NCBI RefSeq assembly: GCF_002802865.1
Contig: NZ_PGLQ01000002.1
Coordinates: 340,202 to 404,201 of the forward strand
DNA from: Bifidobacterium scaligerum
GTDB taxonomy: Bacteria > Actinomycetota > Actinomycetes > Actinomycetales > Bifidobacteriaceae
Direction: 5' to 3'
DNA: 64,000 nucleotides
The notes under the pieces are model-generated. The model was given only the letters and a program-made list of their open reading frames with translations, was not told the DNA's origin and searched no databases. Shown one piece after another: positions 24,078 through 34,292 of the stretch. Each line of letters starts with the position of its first letter. Position 1 is the stretch's first letter. A program made the position numbers and the translations under genes.

Positions 24078-24086
24078 TTATCCACA
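24078..24086. promoter_or_regulatory. DnaA-box sequence TTATCCACA (second of a pair)
   Basis: Same sequence and orientation as the copy at 24038-24046, 50 bases before the start of the AbiEi-like gene. Confidence 0.5.
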
Positions 24087-24135
24087 TACCCCGGATTGGC
24101 TTGCCCCAAGCGCTCACCATGCCCATCATGGCCAT

Positions 24136-25248
24136 ATGAACACACACCACGCCATAGAACGACTCTGCAACGATGCGGAACGCCACCGTCGCTGTTTCTA
24201 CCCGTCCACCGAGGCGGAGCGTCAAGCCATATATACCCGACTGCGCAACGGCATCCTGGTACGCCCGCATAGAAACATCTATGCCCGCCGCACCTACTGG
24301 GATGCGATTCCTCCGCCGGAGAAGCACCGGCATATCATACGAACACTATCTCAGCAATATCCGCAAAGGGTGTTCGCGGACATCAGCGCCGCCGCCATAT
24401 TCAATCTGGAATACCACTGGAATCTGCATCAGCGCCAGACCATATTCATTGCTGCGTCAAACGGCAATTCCGCTCGCGTACATGGCAATGTTCAACGCGT
24501 ATTCGCAAAGAATCCACCCATCTGCAGCGTTGTCCGATATCAGAGCAGCGGACGTCTGCGCACCGTGCTCCTCCCGAACACCACCACGGGACCCGCAACC
24601 ACAGCACCCTCACTTCCAGCCAATGCCGTAATCATCGATAGGGTATCCGTCACGTCTCCGGCACGGACACTGGTCGATTGCGGACTGCACTACCCATTCA
24701 CGCAAACAATCGCCATGTTCGACTCCGCGTTACGACGAGGCATCGTAACGCGAGAACAGATACTGGAAATCTGCGACACAATGCAGCGTGATTGCGGGCC
24801 GGTGCAACGGCTGCTCTACTATACGAACCCGTTGAATGAAAACGGCGGCGAATCCTTTTGTTACGGGACCATCATCGACGAGGGATTCGCCGTCCCCGAA
24901 CTGCAGCACGTCTTCATCGCCCCACAATCCCCGCAAGGCACCTTACGAGTCGATTTCGTATGGCACACTCACGACGGAAGGGTCATTGTCTTGGAATTCG
25001 ACGGGACAGACAAGTATGTCAACCCTTCCATGACGAACAAACGCGGCATCAGGCAAGTCGTGCATGACGAACGTCGTCGCGAAGATTTTTTGAAGCAAGC
25101 CGGTGTGACCACAATCATTCGTGTCAACTATGCCGAGGTGGAACAACGAACCCCTCTGACAAGAAAGCTTCTCGAAGCCAATGTTCCTATGGCCCGAGCC
25201 CATCCGTTTTATGAACGATATACCGACGTTGCGGGCCGCGTGTGGTGA
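24136..25248 (+). CDS. AbiEi-like / nuclease-like orphan protein
   Basis: A 370-aa protein of a kind common in bifidobacteria and often mislabelled. Residues about 25-110 resemble the winged-helix start of AbiEi-type antitoxins (YTRLRNGILVRPHRNIYARR). A middle section has the SPARTLVDCGL segment usual for these proteins. The C-terminus resembles DUF559/Vsr-type PD-(D/E)xK folds, with VDFVWHTHDGRVIVLEFDG holding a D-x10-ExD arrangement. No AbiEii-type nucleotidyltransferase toxin is adjacent, so it is not a complete type IV pair. No good ribosome-binding site precedes the ATG at 24136, so the start is uncertain. Palindromic copies A and B flank the gene. The function is unknown. Confidence 0.7.
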   Translation: MNTHHAIERLCNDAERHRRCFYPSTEAERQAIYTRLRNGILVRPHRNIYARRTYWDAIPPPEKHRHIIRTLSQQYPQRVFADISAAAIFNLEYHWNLHQRQTIFIAASNGNSARVHGNVQRVFAKNPPICSVVRYQSSGRLRTVLLPNTTTGPATTAPSLPANAVIIDRVSVTSPARTLVDCGLHYPFTQTIAMFDSALRRGIVTREQILEICDTMQRDCGPVQRLLYYTNPLNENGGESFCYGTIIDEGFAVPELQHVFIAPQSPQGTLRVDFVWHTHDGRVIVLEFDGTDKYVNPSMTNKRGIRQVVHDERRREDFLKQAGVTTIIRVNYAEVEQRTPLTRKLLEANVPMARAHPFYERYTDVAGRVW

Positions 25249-25325
25249 CCGCGGTAACGGGCATGCATCGCCACCGATGCAAATGCACAGATACGCCGCA
25301 TGACGAAGCGCTTTCATCTCCGCAT

Positions 25326-25438
25326 CCGTTTGTATGTTCGCGCGATCGACGGACCCCACGCGAACATACAAAGGATTTCGGCCTCAAATTCCTTTGTATG
25401 TTCGCGTATCACCCGTCAATCACGCGAACATACAAAGG
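25326..25438. repeat. Paired 48-bp palindrome, copy B
   Basis: Arms 25326-25342/25359-25374 and 25391-25406/25423-25438; core CCTTTGTATGTTCGCG and its complement with 16-base spacers. The spacers are again partly complementary to each other. It lies between convergent genes, about 78 bases after the AbiEi-like stop. Confidence 0.9.
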
Positions 25439-25471
25439 AAAGGAGTAGCAGCTCCATGGTAGACAAGCATG

Positions 25472-28126
25472 TCACTCCGGGCTCTTCAAAGCACCAACCA
25501 TGTCGATACGGTCAAGCGCTCGGTTGGTCGCGAGACTCACCAGCAGCGTAAAGGCGAGCGCCAGCGCCGCGGCACCCGCATAGCAGAACCAAAGCACGTT
25601 CGGCACGATGTTCATGCCCGGCAGGTCCAGCTGGCTCACGAGGAAGCCGAGTAGCGCACGTCCGCACGGCATACCAATCACAATGCCGATGGCGCTCAGC
25701 AGCAGCATCTCCTTGTTCACATACCCATGCACCTCGCGCTTACGAAAACCGAGCACCTTGATGGTGGCCAATTCGCGTTCGCGTTCGGAGATGTTCGTGC
25801 TGGCCAGCGTGTAGAGCACCACGACGGCCAGGATTGCGGCCATGACCACAATGAAGCCGATCATGATGAAGAACAAGCGGAAGCTCTTGGAGAAATCACG
25901 CTCCTGCTTGGCGGAACTCGTCACCGACAGGTATTCACTCTGTTCGGCCAGATCATCCGCAAACGCTATTTGTGCATCATCGTCGCCTTTCACGTTGATG
26001 AGGTCGGCGTTCGGCGCATAATCCGCGTCAAACATCTGCTCATACGTGGACTGGGACATGACTACCAGATTGCCGGTGTAGTACTGAGCGATTTCGTGCA
26101 CGGTTGCGTCGGCGGTGTTGGCCATCTGATCGGTGAGGTTCACGCTGGAACCGGCGGCGAGCGCCAACTTGCGTGCGGCATTGGCGGTGACGATAACGCC
26201 GTCATCCGCAAACTTCAGTTCGATGGGTGAGCCATCAGTCGTTTGCAGGTTGATGTAGCCGTCCGTTGACTTGCCGTCCGGAATGACCATGAGCTGCGCG
26301 GTGAGCTTGGCATCGTCTGCAGTATTGCCAGCGCTCCCGCCCTCCTGCGCCGGCGCAAGCGTGACACTGCCGAGCTGCAACGGCAACGTGGACTCCACAT
26401 CGGAATCCTTATCCAGGTCGGATTGCGCCTTCTCGTGATTGGCCGCCGAAGTCACGGCCATCACATCGTATGGTGCGATTTCACTGTGCTGGCGCGGCAT
26501 GAGGGTCAGCGCCGAGCTGCCCATGCCGAATCCGGCGGTCATCAATGCCGTGCAACCGAGCACGCCGATGATAACCATCAGCGCACGGGACTTGTAGCGG
26601 AACAGGTTTCGCGCAGTCACTTTGCCGAGGAAGCTCAAATGATTCCAGATGAATCCGATGCGCTGCAGAACAATGGTCTTGCCTGCCTTAGGCGCCTTGG
26701 GACGCATCAATTCGGCTGGCTCCAATCGCAGCGAACCTGTGCAGGCCGCCATCGCGGCACCGGTGATGATGATCACGAACAGCAGTATGCCGCCTAACGC
26801 GAGTCGCCAGTCCACCAGCAACGGATAGTTCGGCAGCACATACATATTGGTGATGATTTTGCGCGTGAACGCGAATGGCAATCCAATAAGACCCAGCACA
26901 TCGCCAATCAGTCCGCCGAACAGGCATGCAGCGGCCGCATACACTACGTACTTGAGCATGATTTCGTGGCGCGTGTAACCAAGCGCCTTATAGGTACCGA
27001 TAAGTCCGCGATCCTCCTCAATCATGCGCGTGATGGCGGTCAGGCTTACCAAGAGCGCGATGATCAGGAACAGTACTGGGAACATCGTGCCTAGGCGCGC
27101 GATCATTTCGGTTTGGGTTTTGACATCCTCATAACTGGTCACGGCGCTGCGGTCGCTGATGATCCATTTGGCTTTCGGCATGGCATCAACCGCGTTCTTG
27201 GCTTGTGTTTCCGCTTCGGCGATCTTCTGCTCGGCGGCTGTTTTGGCCGGCAATCCGTCCGGCAATGCCTCGATTTTGGCTTTTTGCGCATCAATGGATG
27301 CCATGGCCTTGTCCAGTGCGGCTTGATGCACAGCATCCGTACGCGCCTGCTCGCGCTCGGCCTGGATGGATTCGATATTGGAGACTGCATCATCAACGGT
27401 GTTGAGGTAGTCGTTCTCATAGGTGTTCAACGCTTTCGCGCCAGAGACCGCAACAACCACCGAAGTATAGGGACTCTCAGCATTATTCAGCGCTTTTTCG
27501 GCAACGAACATTGGATAGACGGTTTTCGCACCGGAGACCAAAGCCAGTGGACCGCTCGGGTTCACGATATCGTTCGGGTTGATCACGGTGCCGACAATGG
27601 TGTATTCACCATCCGCGAACGTGCCGGACGTCGAGGTTGCGGCCGTGGACGTGAGCGAATCATCGGGCGTGAACGTCAGGGTATCGCCCAGTGCTTTGTC
27701 GCTGTCGTTCAGGTACTGTTCAGTGACTGCGATTTCGTGGGCCGACTTCGGCAGTCTGCCATCCTTGAGATATGGCTGTTCAACACCCTGATTATTGAGG
27801 GTGGTGACGGTTGCCGAGGATTGTTTGCCGTCGATAGTCGTGGTCACGCTGGCGGTATGCTCGCCGGAGACCTTGGCAACGCCGTTAACCTGTTGCAGTG
27901 CGGCGATATCGTCATCATCAAAGCCGAGGGTGGAAATAATGGCCACGTCGTGCATCGATGTGGAGTCAAAGAATTCGTCCAAACCGGCGCGAATGTCCTT
28001 GGCGATGGTATTGAGACCGCCGAGCATCATCACGCCGACCGCCACGATCACCAGCATGGCGGCGAAGCGTTTGCCGTTCCCGGCGATGGCGCGCCACGCG
28101 TCTTTCCAAAGTGCTGTCTTCTTCAT
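25472..28126 (-). CDS. ABC transporter permease, FtsX/MacB type
   Basis: An 884-aa membrane protein with two FtsX-like permease units. There is a helix near the N-terminus (FAAMLVIVAVGVMMLGGLN), a large extracytoplasmic domain, three helices near the middle, a second extracytoplasmic domain and three C-terminal helices. About residues 245-320 form an Ala/Glu/Lys/Gln-rich stretch (SIQAEREQARTDAVHQAALD onward) that should be a coiled coil. The start at 28126 has AAGGA upstream; an in-frame extension to 28153 would overlap the ATPase gene. It pairs with the ATPase gene just upstream and is probably an export or signal-type transporter; substrate unknown. Confidence 0.88.
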   Translation of the reverse strand: MKKTALWKDAWRAIAGNGKRFAAMLVIVAVGVMMLGGLNTIAKDIRAGLDEFFDSTSMHDVAIISTLGFDDDDIAALQQVNGVAKVSGEHTASVTTTIDGKQSSATVTTLNNQGVEQPYLKDGRLPKSAHEIAVTEQYLNDSDKALGDTLTFTPDDSLTSTAATSTSGTFADGEYTIVGTVINPNDIVNPSGPLALVSGAKTVYPMFVAEKALNNAESPYTSVVVAVSGAKALNTYENDYLNTVDDAVSNIESIQAEREQARTDAVHQAALDKAMASIDAQKAKIEALPDGLPAKTAAEQKIAEAETQAKNAVDAMPKAKWIISDRSAVTSYEDVKTQTEMIARLGTMFPVLFLIIALLVSLTAITRMIEEDRGLIGTYKALGYTRHEIMLKYVVYAAAACLFGGLIGDVLGLIGLPFAFTRKIITNMYVLPNYPLLVDWRLALGGILLFVIIITGAAMAACTGSLRLEPAELMRPKAPKAGKTIVLQRIGFIWNHLSFLGKVTARNLFRYKSRALMVIIGVLGCTALMTAGFGMGSSALTLMPRQHSEIAPYDVMAVTSAANHEKAQSDLDKDSDVESTLPLQLGSVTLAPAQEGGSAGNTADDAKLTAQLMVIPDGKSTDGYINLQTTDGSPIELKFADDGVIVTANAARKLALAAGSSVNLTDQMANTADATVHEIAQYYTGNLVVMSQSTYEQMFDADYAPNADLINVKGDDDAQIAFADDLAEQSEYLSVTSSAKQERDFSKSFRLFFIMIGFIVVMAAILAVVVLYTLASTNISERERELATIKVLGFRKREVHGYVNKEMLLLSAIGIVIGMPCGRALLGFLVSQLDLPGMNIVPNVLWFCYAGAAALALAFTLLVSLATNRALDRIDMVGALKSPE

Positions 28127-28146
28127 GACTGTTCCTTGCCGCTCTC

Positions 28147-28848
28147 CTACCATTCGATGTCCGCGATAGGCGTGGGATTCGGATTCTTCGTGATTTCGGT
28201 GACTTTGCCGGAGCGGAAGCGAATCAGACGGTCACCCATCGGCGCAAGCGCGGAATTATGCGTCACCAGCGCCACGGTGATGCCATGCTGCCGGCAAGAG
28301 TCCTGCAGAAGCTGCAACACTTCCTTGCCGGTGTTGTAGTCAAGTGCGCCGGTCGGCTCGTCGCACAGGAGCAACTTCGGGTTCTTGGCGAGCGCACGTG
28401 CGATGGAAACGCGCTGTTGCTCGCCACCAGATAGCTGTGCCGGGAAGTTGGCGAGACGCTCCCCCAACCCGACTTTTCTTAAGGTTTCGCGCGCATCAAG
28501 TGCGTTCGGGCAGATCTGCGAGGCAAGCTCCACGTTTTCGAGCGCGGTCAGATTGGGTACGAGGTTGTAGAACTGGAAGACGAAGCCCACGTCGAATCGA
28601 CGGTAGTCGGTCAGTTGGGATTCGTTAGCTTTGGTAATGTCTTTGCCGTCGATCACCACGGAGCCTGAGGTGGCTCGGTCCATGCCGCCCAGAATGTTCA
28701 ACGTGGTGGATTTGCCAGCGCCGGATGCGCCAAGAATGACGGCAAGTTCGCCCTGTTCGATGTCAAAGCTGGCATGGTTCAATGCCAGCACTGCGGATTC
28801 GCCGCTTCCGTACTGTCGCACTACATCATGGAATTCAAGGAAAGCCAT
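28147..28848 (-). CDS. ABC transporter ATP-binding protein (MacB/LolD type)
   Basis: A 233-aa ATPase. Walker [10 protein letters not shown] is at residues 40-48, the Q-loop at [13 protein letters not shown], the signature at [15 protein letters not shown], and Walker B at [12 protein letters not shown]. It is of the family that works with FtsX-type permeases. The permease gene starts 20 bases after its stop, so the two form an operon. The divergent TetR-type gene at 29137 is the likely regulator. Confidence 0.93.
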   Translation of the reverse strand: MAFLEFHDVVRQYGSGESAVLALNHASFDIEQGELAVILGASGAGKSTTLNILGGMDRATSGSVVIDGKDITKANESQLTDYRRFDVGFVFQFYNLVPNLTALENVELASQICPNALDARETLRKVGLGERLANFPAQLSGGEQQRVSIARALAKNPKLLLCDEPTGALDYNTGKEVLQLLQDSCRQHGITVALVTHNSALAPMGDRLIRFRSGKVTEITKNPNPTPIADIEW

Positions 28849-29024
28849 GGTATGTCAAGTCCTCTCTTGCGATGGCTGTATTCAATCATTACATCCTTGG
28901 CTCTCAAACGCTCTAGCCAGAAGCCACCAGCAGTAGCTGGTTGAGAACCGGATGCAGACCGATGCTGTTGGCGCCATGCATCGCACCTCAAGAAATACAT
29001 CACTATGTTGGGTAATAAAATCCA

Positions 29025-29073
29025 CGTAATACGGCATTGTGTTGGGTTTCTACCTGAAAACCGCAGTATTACG
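29025..29073. promoter_or_regulatory. Inverted repeat, possible TetR operator
   Basis: CGTAATAC (29025-29032) and GTATTACG (29066-29073) are perfect complements in the region between the ABC operon and the divergent tetR-type gene. TetR-family operators are commonly placed like this; binding is inference. Three loosely similar ATGTTGGGT/GTGTTGGGT/ATGTTGAGT direct repeats lie around it. Confidence 0.4.
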
Positions 29074-29136
29074 CGAAAAACACGATACGATGTTGAGTTA
29101 TTGATTGGTATAAAATAACAGCAAGAAGAGGCGCAT

Positions 29137-29766
29137 ATGGCCAGACCGAAAACAGGTGAGCAAAGCGCACCTGAGAAAATGCAGGATGCGTTCTGGACAC
29201 TGCTGGAGCAAAAACCGTATGCGCAAATCACCATCAGCGATGTCACGCGAATGAGCGGCTTGAACCGCAGCGCGTTCTACTACCATTACGGCAACATTCC
29301 TGAATTGGCAGACGATGCCATCGCCTCGATTTATGACGATCCGGATATCACCGCGTTTATCGCGCATATCATTCGGCAAGATGAAGGCATTGACGCACTT
29401 CGTGATTACGCCATTGCCAACATTATCAATCCGCAGCGGGTTGCCAGCATCCGACGGCTAGCGCTTATCGCCGGCCCGCATGGCTCCACAGGACTGGCCA
29501 ATCAGCTCAAAACCCATGTCATCGAAATCTGGCTGTCAGCACTCGGCTGCGATTCGGCTGCGCTCAATCCAGGTCAGCGCATCATACTGGAATTCGCATC
29601 CAGCGGCATACTCGGCGTCTTGGCCAAAGCACCGGAGGCATTCACACCGGAGAATATCGAATGGCTAAGTAGTTCGGTATTACCAACCATCGTCGCCCAG
29701 CTCATCAATTCGCTGAAGGACAACGGCAGTACATCTGCGCAGTCGTCACGCGCAGTTACTGCCTGA
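29137..29766 (+). CDS. TetR/AcrR-family regulator
   Basis: A 209-aa regulator. The N-terminal helix-turn-helix is clear: AFWTLLEQKPYAQITISDVT, then MSGLNRSAFYYHYGNIPEL. The rest is an all-helical ligand or dimerisation domain. It is divergent from the ABC operon with a 288-base gap holding an inverted repeat at 29025-29073, so it probably represses the transporter and itself. The last codons lie in the first of three GCGCAGTTACTGCC motifs (29750-29826). Confidence 0.9.
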   Translation: MARPKTGEQSAPEKMQDAFWTLLEQKPYAQITISDVTRMSGLNRSAFYYHYGNIPELADDAIASIYDDPDITAFIAHIIRQDEGIDALRDYAIANIINPQRVASIRRLALIAGPHGSTGLANQLKTHVIEIWLSALGCDSAALNPGQRIILEFASSGILGVLAKAPEAFTPENIEWLSSSVLPTIVAQLINSLKDNGSTSAQSSRAVTA

Positions 29767-29826
29767 ATAAGCCGAAAAACCGGCAGTAACTGCGCACGGG
29801 TATCGTTCGAGCGCGCAGTTACTGCC
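29750..29826. repeat. Three alternating copies of a 14-bp motif
   Basis: GCGCAGTTACTGCC occurs at 29750-29763, in reverse complement at 29782-29795, and again forward at 29813-29826. The gaps are 18 and 17 bases. The middle copy can pair with either neighbour, giving two alternative stem-loops. The first copy encodes the last residues of the TetR-type protein. It may act as a terminator before the LysR gene. Confidence 0.85.
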
Positions 29827-29888
29827 GCAACGACCCTATCCATCTACAATGGTGGCATCACATCAGCTGCGAATGGGGACCAATCATC

Positions 29889-30752
29889 ATGGAATTGCGC
29901 GTGCTCAGGTATTTTCTGGCGGTGGCCGAGGAAGGCAATATCACATGGGCGGCGCAGTTGCTGCGTATCTCCCAACCGACGCTTTCCCGGCAGTTGAAAC
30001 AACTGGAGGAGGAGCTCGGCGTCACCCTGTTCGAGCGCGGCAGTCATACCATCACACTGACCGAAGAAGGTCGACTATTGCGCGACCGTGCGCAAACCAT
30101 CGTCTCCTTGGCAGATAAGGCGGAATACGAGCTCAAACAATCCAGCTACGAATTAAGCGGTGACATTATGGCCGGTTGTGGCGAGGTACGTGCCATGACC
30201 TTCCTTGCCGATCGCATGGCAGCGTTCCGCACTTTGCATCCCGGCGTGCGCTTCCATGTGGTCAGCACCACTGCGGATGTGATTCAGGATCAGCTTGAAC
30301 AGGGATTGTTGGATTTCGGCCTGCTCGCCGACCCGGTGGATACCAGCCGATATGAATTCCTGCGCACCAATATCACCGAACATTGGTGCGCGATGATACC
30401 GGACGGCCACCCTCTGCAAGCCCAAGAGTCCCTCTCACCCGCCGATCTGGCCAATGAGGCGCTGATCCTGCCCGCGCGCGAGCCGGTGCGCCGTGTGGTG
30501 ATGAACTGGTTCGGGCCTTATGCCGCGCATCTCAACATTGCCGGCACATGTAACCTACCGGCCAATGGCGCGGCAATGGCATCCAGCGGTCTCGGACTGT
30601 ACCCGTGCCTTGACCTTGGCACCACCTATCCGGGAGTGCGCGGGATACGTCTTGCGCCACCGCTGGAAAGCAGCTCGGTGCTGGTGTGGAAGAAGCAGGG
30701 AACCGCATCCCCCGCGGCGGCAGCGTTCGCCAAGTTCCTGCAAACCATGTGA
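29889..30752 (+). CDS. LysR-family regulator
   Basis: A 287-aa regulator with the LysR winged helix at the N-terminus (ELRVLRYFLAVAEEGNITWA, then QPTLSRQLKQLEEELGV) and a periplasmic-binding-like effector domain. The start at 29889 is the only ATG that begins the homology; its ribosome-binding site is weak (GGGGA). The target is not evident. The acetyltransferase gene 100 bases downstream on the same strand is one candidate partner. Confidence 0.92.
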   Translation: MELRVLRYFLAVAEEGNITWAAQLLRISQPTLSRQLKQLEEELGVTLFERGSHTITLTEEGRLLRDRAQTIVSLADKAEYELKQSSYELSGDIMAGCGEVRAMTFLADRMAAFRTLHPGVRFHVVSTTADVIQDQLEQGLLDFGLLADPVDTSRYEFLRTNITEHWCAMIPDGHPLQAQESLSPADLANEALILPAREPVRRVVMNWFGPYAAHLNIAGTCNLPANGAAMASSGLGLYPCLDLGTTYPGVRGIRLAPPLESSSVLVWKKQGTASPAAAAFAKFLQTM

Positions 30753-30851
30753 ACAATGCCTCGACGGCATGCGATCGCATAAACCATAGGTATTAGACGG
30801 CACCTGAACTCACGCGGTTCAATGATGGCAGAACACCACCAAGGAGCCATC

Positions 30852-31421
30852 ATGACAACCAAAGCAGCCGACATTCTTGAACACGACCGCACCGGGAAGC
30901 CAGTCAACCCATACGATCCCGGCTACTGCGCCATCGCCACCATTATCAAAGAGACCAAACGGCTCTGCGTCGAGCTCAACACCGGCTATCACGAACCGCA
31001 GGAGACACACACCCTGTTCGAACGCATCGTCGGCCATCCGGTCGACCCGTCTTTTCGTTTGAATCCCCCGTTTTACACGGATTTCGGGCACAATATCGAA
31101 ATCGGCCGAGGCGTGCTCATCAACTGGGGCTGCACGTTGATGGATCGCGGCGGCATCACCATCGGCGACGGTACGTTCATCGGCCCGAACGTGCAGCTCA
31201 TCACCATCAACCACAGCAAGAATCCGATGGACCGCGCCACCACCATGAGTCTGCCCATCACCATCGGCAAACGTGTGTGGATCGGCGCGGGAGCCATCGT
31301 GCTGCAGAACGTGACCATCGGCGACGGTGCCATCGTGGGCGCGGGCGCAGTCGTGACCCATGACGTGCCAGCGGGAAGCATCGTGGCAGGCAATCCCGCC
31401 CGCGAAATCGGGCGTGTGTGA
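30852..31421 (+). CDS. Maltose/galactoside O-acetyltransferase-like enzyme
   Basis: A 189-aa left-handed beta-helix acetyltransferase of the Maa/LacA/NodL group. An N-terminal helical part ([19 protein letters not shown]) is followed by hexapeptide repeats ([20 protein letters not shown]) and the acetyl-CoA site region with the catalytic His in [13 protein letters not shown]. The ATG at 30852 has AAGGAG upstream; a start at 30822 is possible but has no such site. Sugar acceptor unknown. Confidence 0.9.
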   Translation: MTTKAADILEHDRTGKPVNPYDPGYCAIATIIKETKRLCVELNTGYHEPQETHTLFERIVGHPVDPSFRLNPPFYTDFGHNIEIGRGVLINWGCTLMDRGGITIGDGTFIGPNVQLITINHSKNPMDRATTMSLPITIGKRVWIGAGAIVLQNVTIGDGAIVGAGAVVTHDVPAGSIVAGNPAREIGRV

Positions 31422-31442
31422 GCACGACTGCGCTAACGCCAA

Positions 31443-31793
31443 TCAGTGACGCATCATAATCAGCATCATCTTGGAAGCTTCCTCGGCGTAGACCGCGTGC
31501 GGCAGACGGGTCGGGAAATGCAGGATGCCGCCCGGCTTGAGGTCCACGGTCTTGCCGCCGCCGGTCACCTTGAGATGCCCTTCGAGGCACTGCACCAGCA
31601 CCGGCATGGCGGCGGTGTGCTCGCTGAGCTCCTGGCCTTTGTCAAAGGAGAACAGCACCACATTGGCCCCCTCCACCTGCATCACCGTGCGGGAGACAGT
31701 GGCCTCCGGCTGGACTTCGACCAGCGGATTCAAGTCATCGATGAATTCCATGACCATCGGATCAGTGTTTTGGGCTTTGATTGCGTCAGTCAT
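31443..31793 (-). CDS. Small cupin-domain protein
   Basis: A 116-aa single-domain cupin. The barrel motifs are readable: FSFDKGQELSEHTAAMPVLV (motif 1, with one His) and GGILHFPTRLPHAVYA (motif 2, with two His). I chose the ATG at 31793, which has AGGAG upstream; the longer frame to 31862 lacks a site. These proteins often bind a metal and act as small isomerases, oxygenases or sensors; no specific role can be read. It converges on the acetyltransferase gene and lies downstream of a methyltransferase gene on the same strand. Confidence 0.85.
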   Translation of the reverse strand: MTDAIKAQNTDPMVMEFIDDLNPLVEVQPEATVSRTVMQVEGANVVLFSFDKGQELSEHTAAMPVLVQCLEGHLKVTGGGKTVDLKPGGILHFPTRLPHAVYAEEASKMMLIMMRH

Positions 31794-31922
31794 ACCAGGC
31801 TCCTTCAGTATAGGCAAGTTGCCAATTGTCAATGTTGCACACGGCTTCGATGCCATGCACAACCTACGTTTGCGATATTGGACTTAGGTACCAGCTTAGT
31901 CTCGCAGTCCAGGTTGCGGGTA

Positions 31923-32756
31923 TCAAGCCTTGCGCCGTACCACAAACGCGATGCCGGTGAGCGCATCACCATACGTATTGAATACGCGGCGCATCTCGAA
32001 CACGCGCGCACGCAGATCCGGGTGCATCAGCACATTGCGCATGATGCGCAGCACGCCGCCGATGCCCTCGTCCGCCAGATTGCGGCGCATTTTGAGCAGG
32101 GCCATCGGCTCCACGCCGCTCCACAGCACTTCGAATCCTTCCGATTCCAGTACAGCTTGCCATTCGGCCGCGGTCAGCGGACGTGCGTTGACCTTGATGG
32201 CGCGGGCCAGATCCTTGCGAATCGAATCCTTGATGGATTCGTCCAAATCGTCCGGCGCAAGACCCATTTCATGAATCGCATATACGCCGCCCGGCTTCAG
32301 GATGCGATGGGCCTCGCCGATGATCGCATGCTTGCCGCGTTCGGACTGCATGGTCAGCATCGCCTCGCCAATCACCACGTCCGCCGATTCGTCCGGCAGG
32401 CCGGTCTGTGCAGCGTCGGCATTGATGCATGTACCGCCCACCGATGCAGCCAGCGGACCAATGATCTTCACCACCTGTTCGTCCCGGTCGACGCCGGTGT
32501 ACCCGGCAGGGCCAGCATTCAGAATCAGCCGAGTAGTGCGGCCCAGCCCCGGCGCGAACTCCACCACGCGCTTACCGGCGATCGGCAGGTGCGCCAGCAT
32601 GTGTTTGGTCAGCTTCTCGCCACCTGGCCTGAGCACACGTTTGCCAAGCTGGGCCAGCACCCAGTGGCCCTGCATATGTTCCGCTCCACGATCGGCTTGA
32701 GGCAGCTGCGATGATTCAATGGACGTTGCCGACATAGTACTGTTACGTTCGTTCAT
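31923..32756 (-). CDS. Class I SAM-dependent methyltransferase
   Basis: A 277-aa methyltransferase of the UbiE-like fold. Motif I is VVEFAPGLGRTT, followed by GYTGVDRDEQ (acidic residue at the end of strand 2), DAAQTGLPDESADVVIGEAM and the RILKPGGVYAIHEM post-motif. The C-terminal 70 residues contain a helical part. Start uncertain: ATG at 32756 with weak GAGG upstream, or 32735. Substrate unknown. The neighbourhood of oxidoreductases suggests detoxification or redox stress, but that is inference only. Confidence 0.85.
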   Translation of the reverse strand: MNERNSTMSATSIESSQLPQADRGAEHMQGHWVLAQLGKRVLRPGGEKLTKHMLAHLPIAGKRVVEFAPGLGRTTRLILNAGPAGYTGVDRDEQVVKIIGPLAASVGGTCINADAAQTGLPDESADVVIGEAMLTMQSERGKHAIIGEAHRILKPGGVYAIHEMGLAPDDLDESIKDSIRKDLARAIKVNARPLTAAEWQAVLESEGFEVLWSGVEPMALLKMRRNLADEGIGGVLRIMRNVLMHPDLRARVFEMRRVFNTYGDALTGIAFVVRRKA

Positions 32757-32949
32757 AGGCCTCAAGCATACGGAATCAATCACAGACGTAACAGACTGGT
32801 TTTTCAGTGTCAGATGTGATATGTACTACAGGCACTCTGACTGTTCTGACAACAATCGTACCTAGATTCATAGCTCATAGGCATTGCGGAGCATGAGCCG
32901 CAAGTATTGGTAATGCATCATTCCCAGCGATTCAATGGAGGCGCAATAG

Positions 32950-34062
<1,113 letters not shown>

Positions 34063-34104
34063 TTGCGGGCCGACCTGCAATTACGAGCCTGATCGTCAGC
34101 CAAT

Positions 34105-34220
34105 CCTTTGTATGTTCGCGCAACTGACGAGTACTGCGCGCACATACAAAGGATTTTGATAGGGAAAACGTTCGTATGTTCGCGCAGGGTCCGTGGATTG
34201 CGCGAACATACGGACGTTTT
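34105..34220. repeat. Paired 48-bp palindrome, copy C
   Basis: Arms 34105-34120/34137-34152 (CCTTTGTATGTTCGCG and its complement with one change) and 34165-34184/34200-34220 (a variant with AAAACGTTCGTATG). Spacers are about 16 bases as in copies A and B, but the two spacers are not complementary here. It lies between the intact aldo/keto reductase and the deleted one. Confidence 0.88.
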
Positions 34221-34292
34221 GAACCTCTGGGAGGCGATGCAAACCCCTTGTACCCGCAATATCGGCGAGTACGACGGCATTCTCAACAGCAA

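Larger units (their letters stand above)
23579..24135. other. Long divergent intergenic region between efp and the AbiEi-like gene
   Basis: About 557 bases without a convincing gene. It holds the first palindromic pair (23824-23935) and two perfect DnaA-box sequences (24038-24046 and 24078-24086). The part from 23690 to 23820 is pyrimidine-rich (runs of CCTCC and CCCTC on the plus strand). The efp promoter must lie at its left end; I could not place it confidently. Confidence 0.6.

Noticed and set aside
24001..24135. Replication origin suggested by DnaA boxes
   Set aside because: No dnaA or dnaN gene, no AT-rich unwinding stretch and only two boxes; a regulatory or titration site is more sensible.
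25326..25438. Second CRISPR array
   Set aside because: The repeated arms are inverted, not direct, and only two units occur; this is a palindrome pair.
23824..25438. Insertion sequence bounded by copies A and B
   Set aside because: The enclosed gene lacks transposase motifs and no target-site duplication is seen; copies are near-palindromic so orientation gives no support.
25242..25448. Small open frames across the palindromes giving FVCSR/MFA-type peptides
   Set aside because: The similar peptides at the three loci come from the repeated DNA; there are no consistent starts or ribosome-binding sites.
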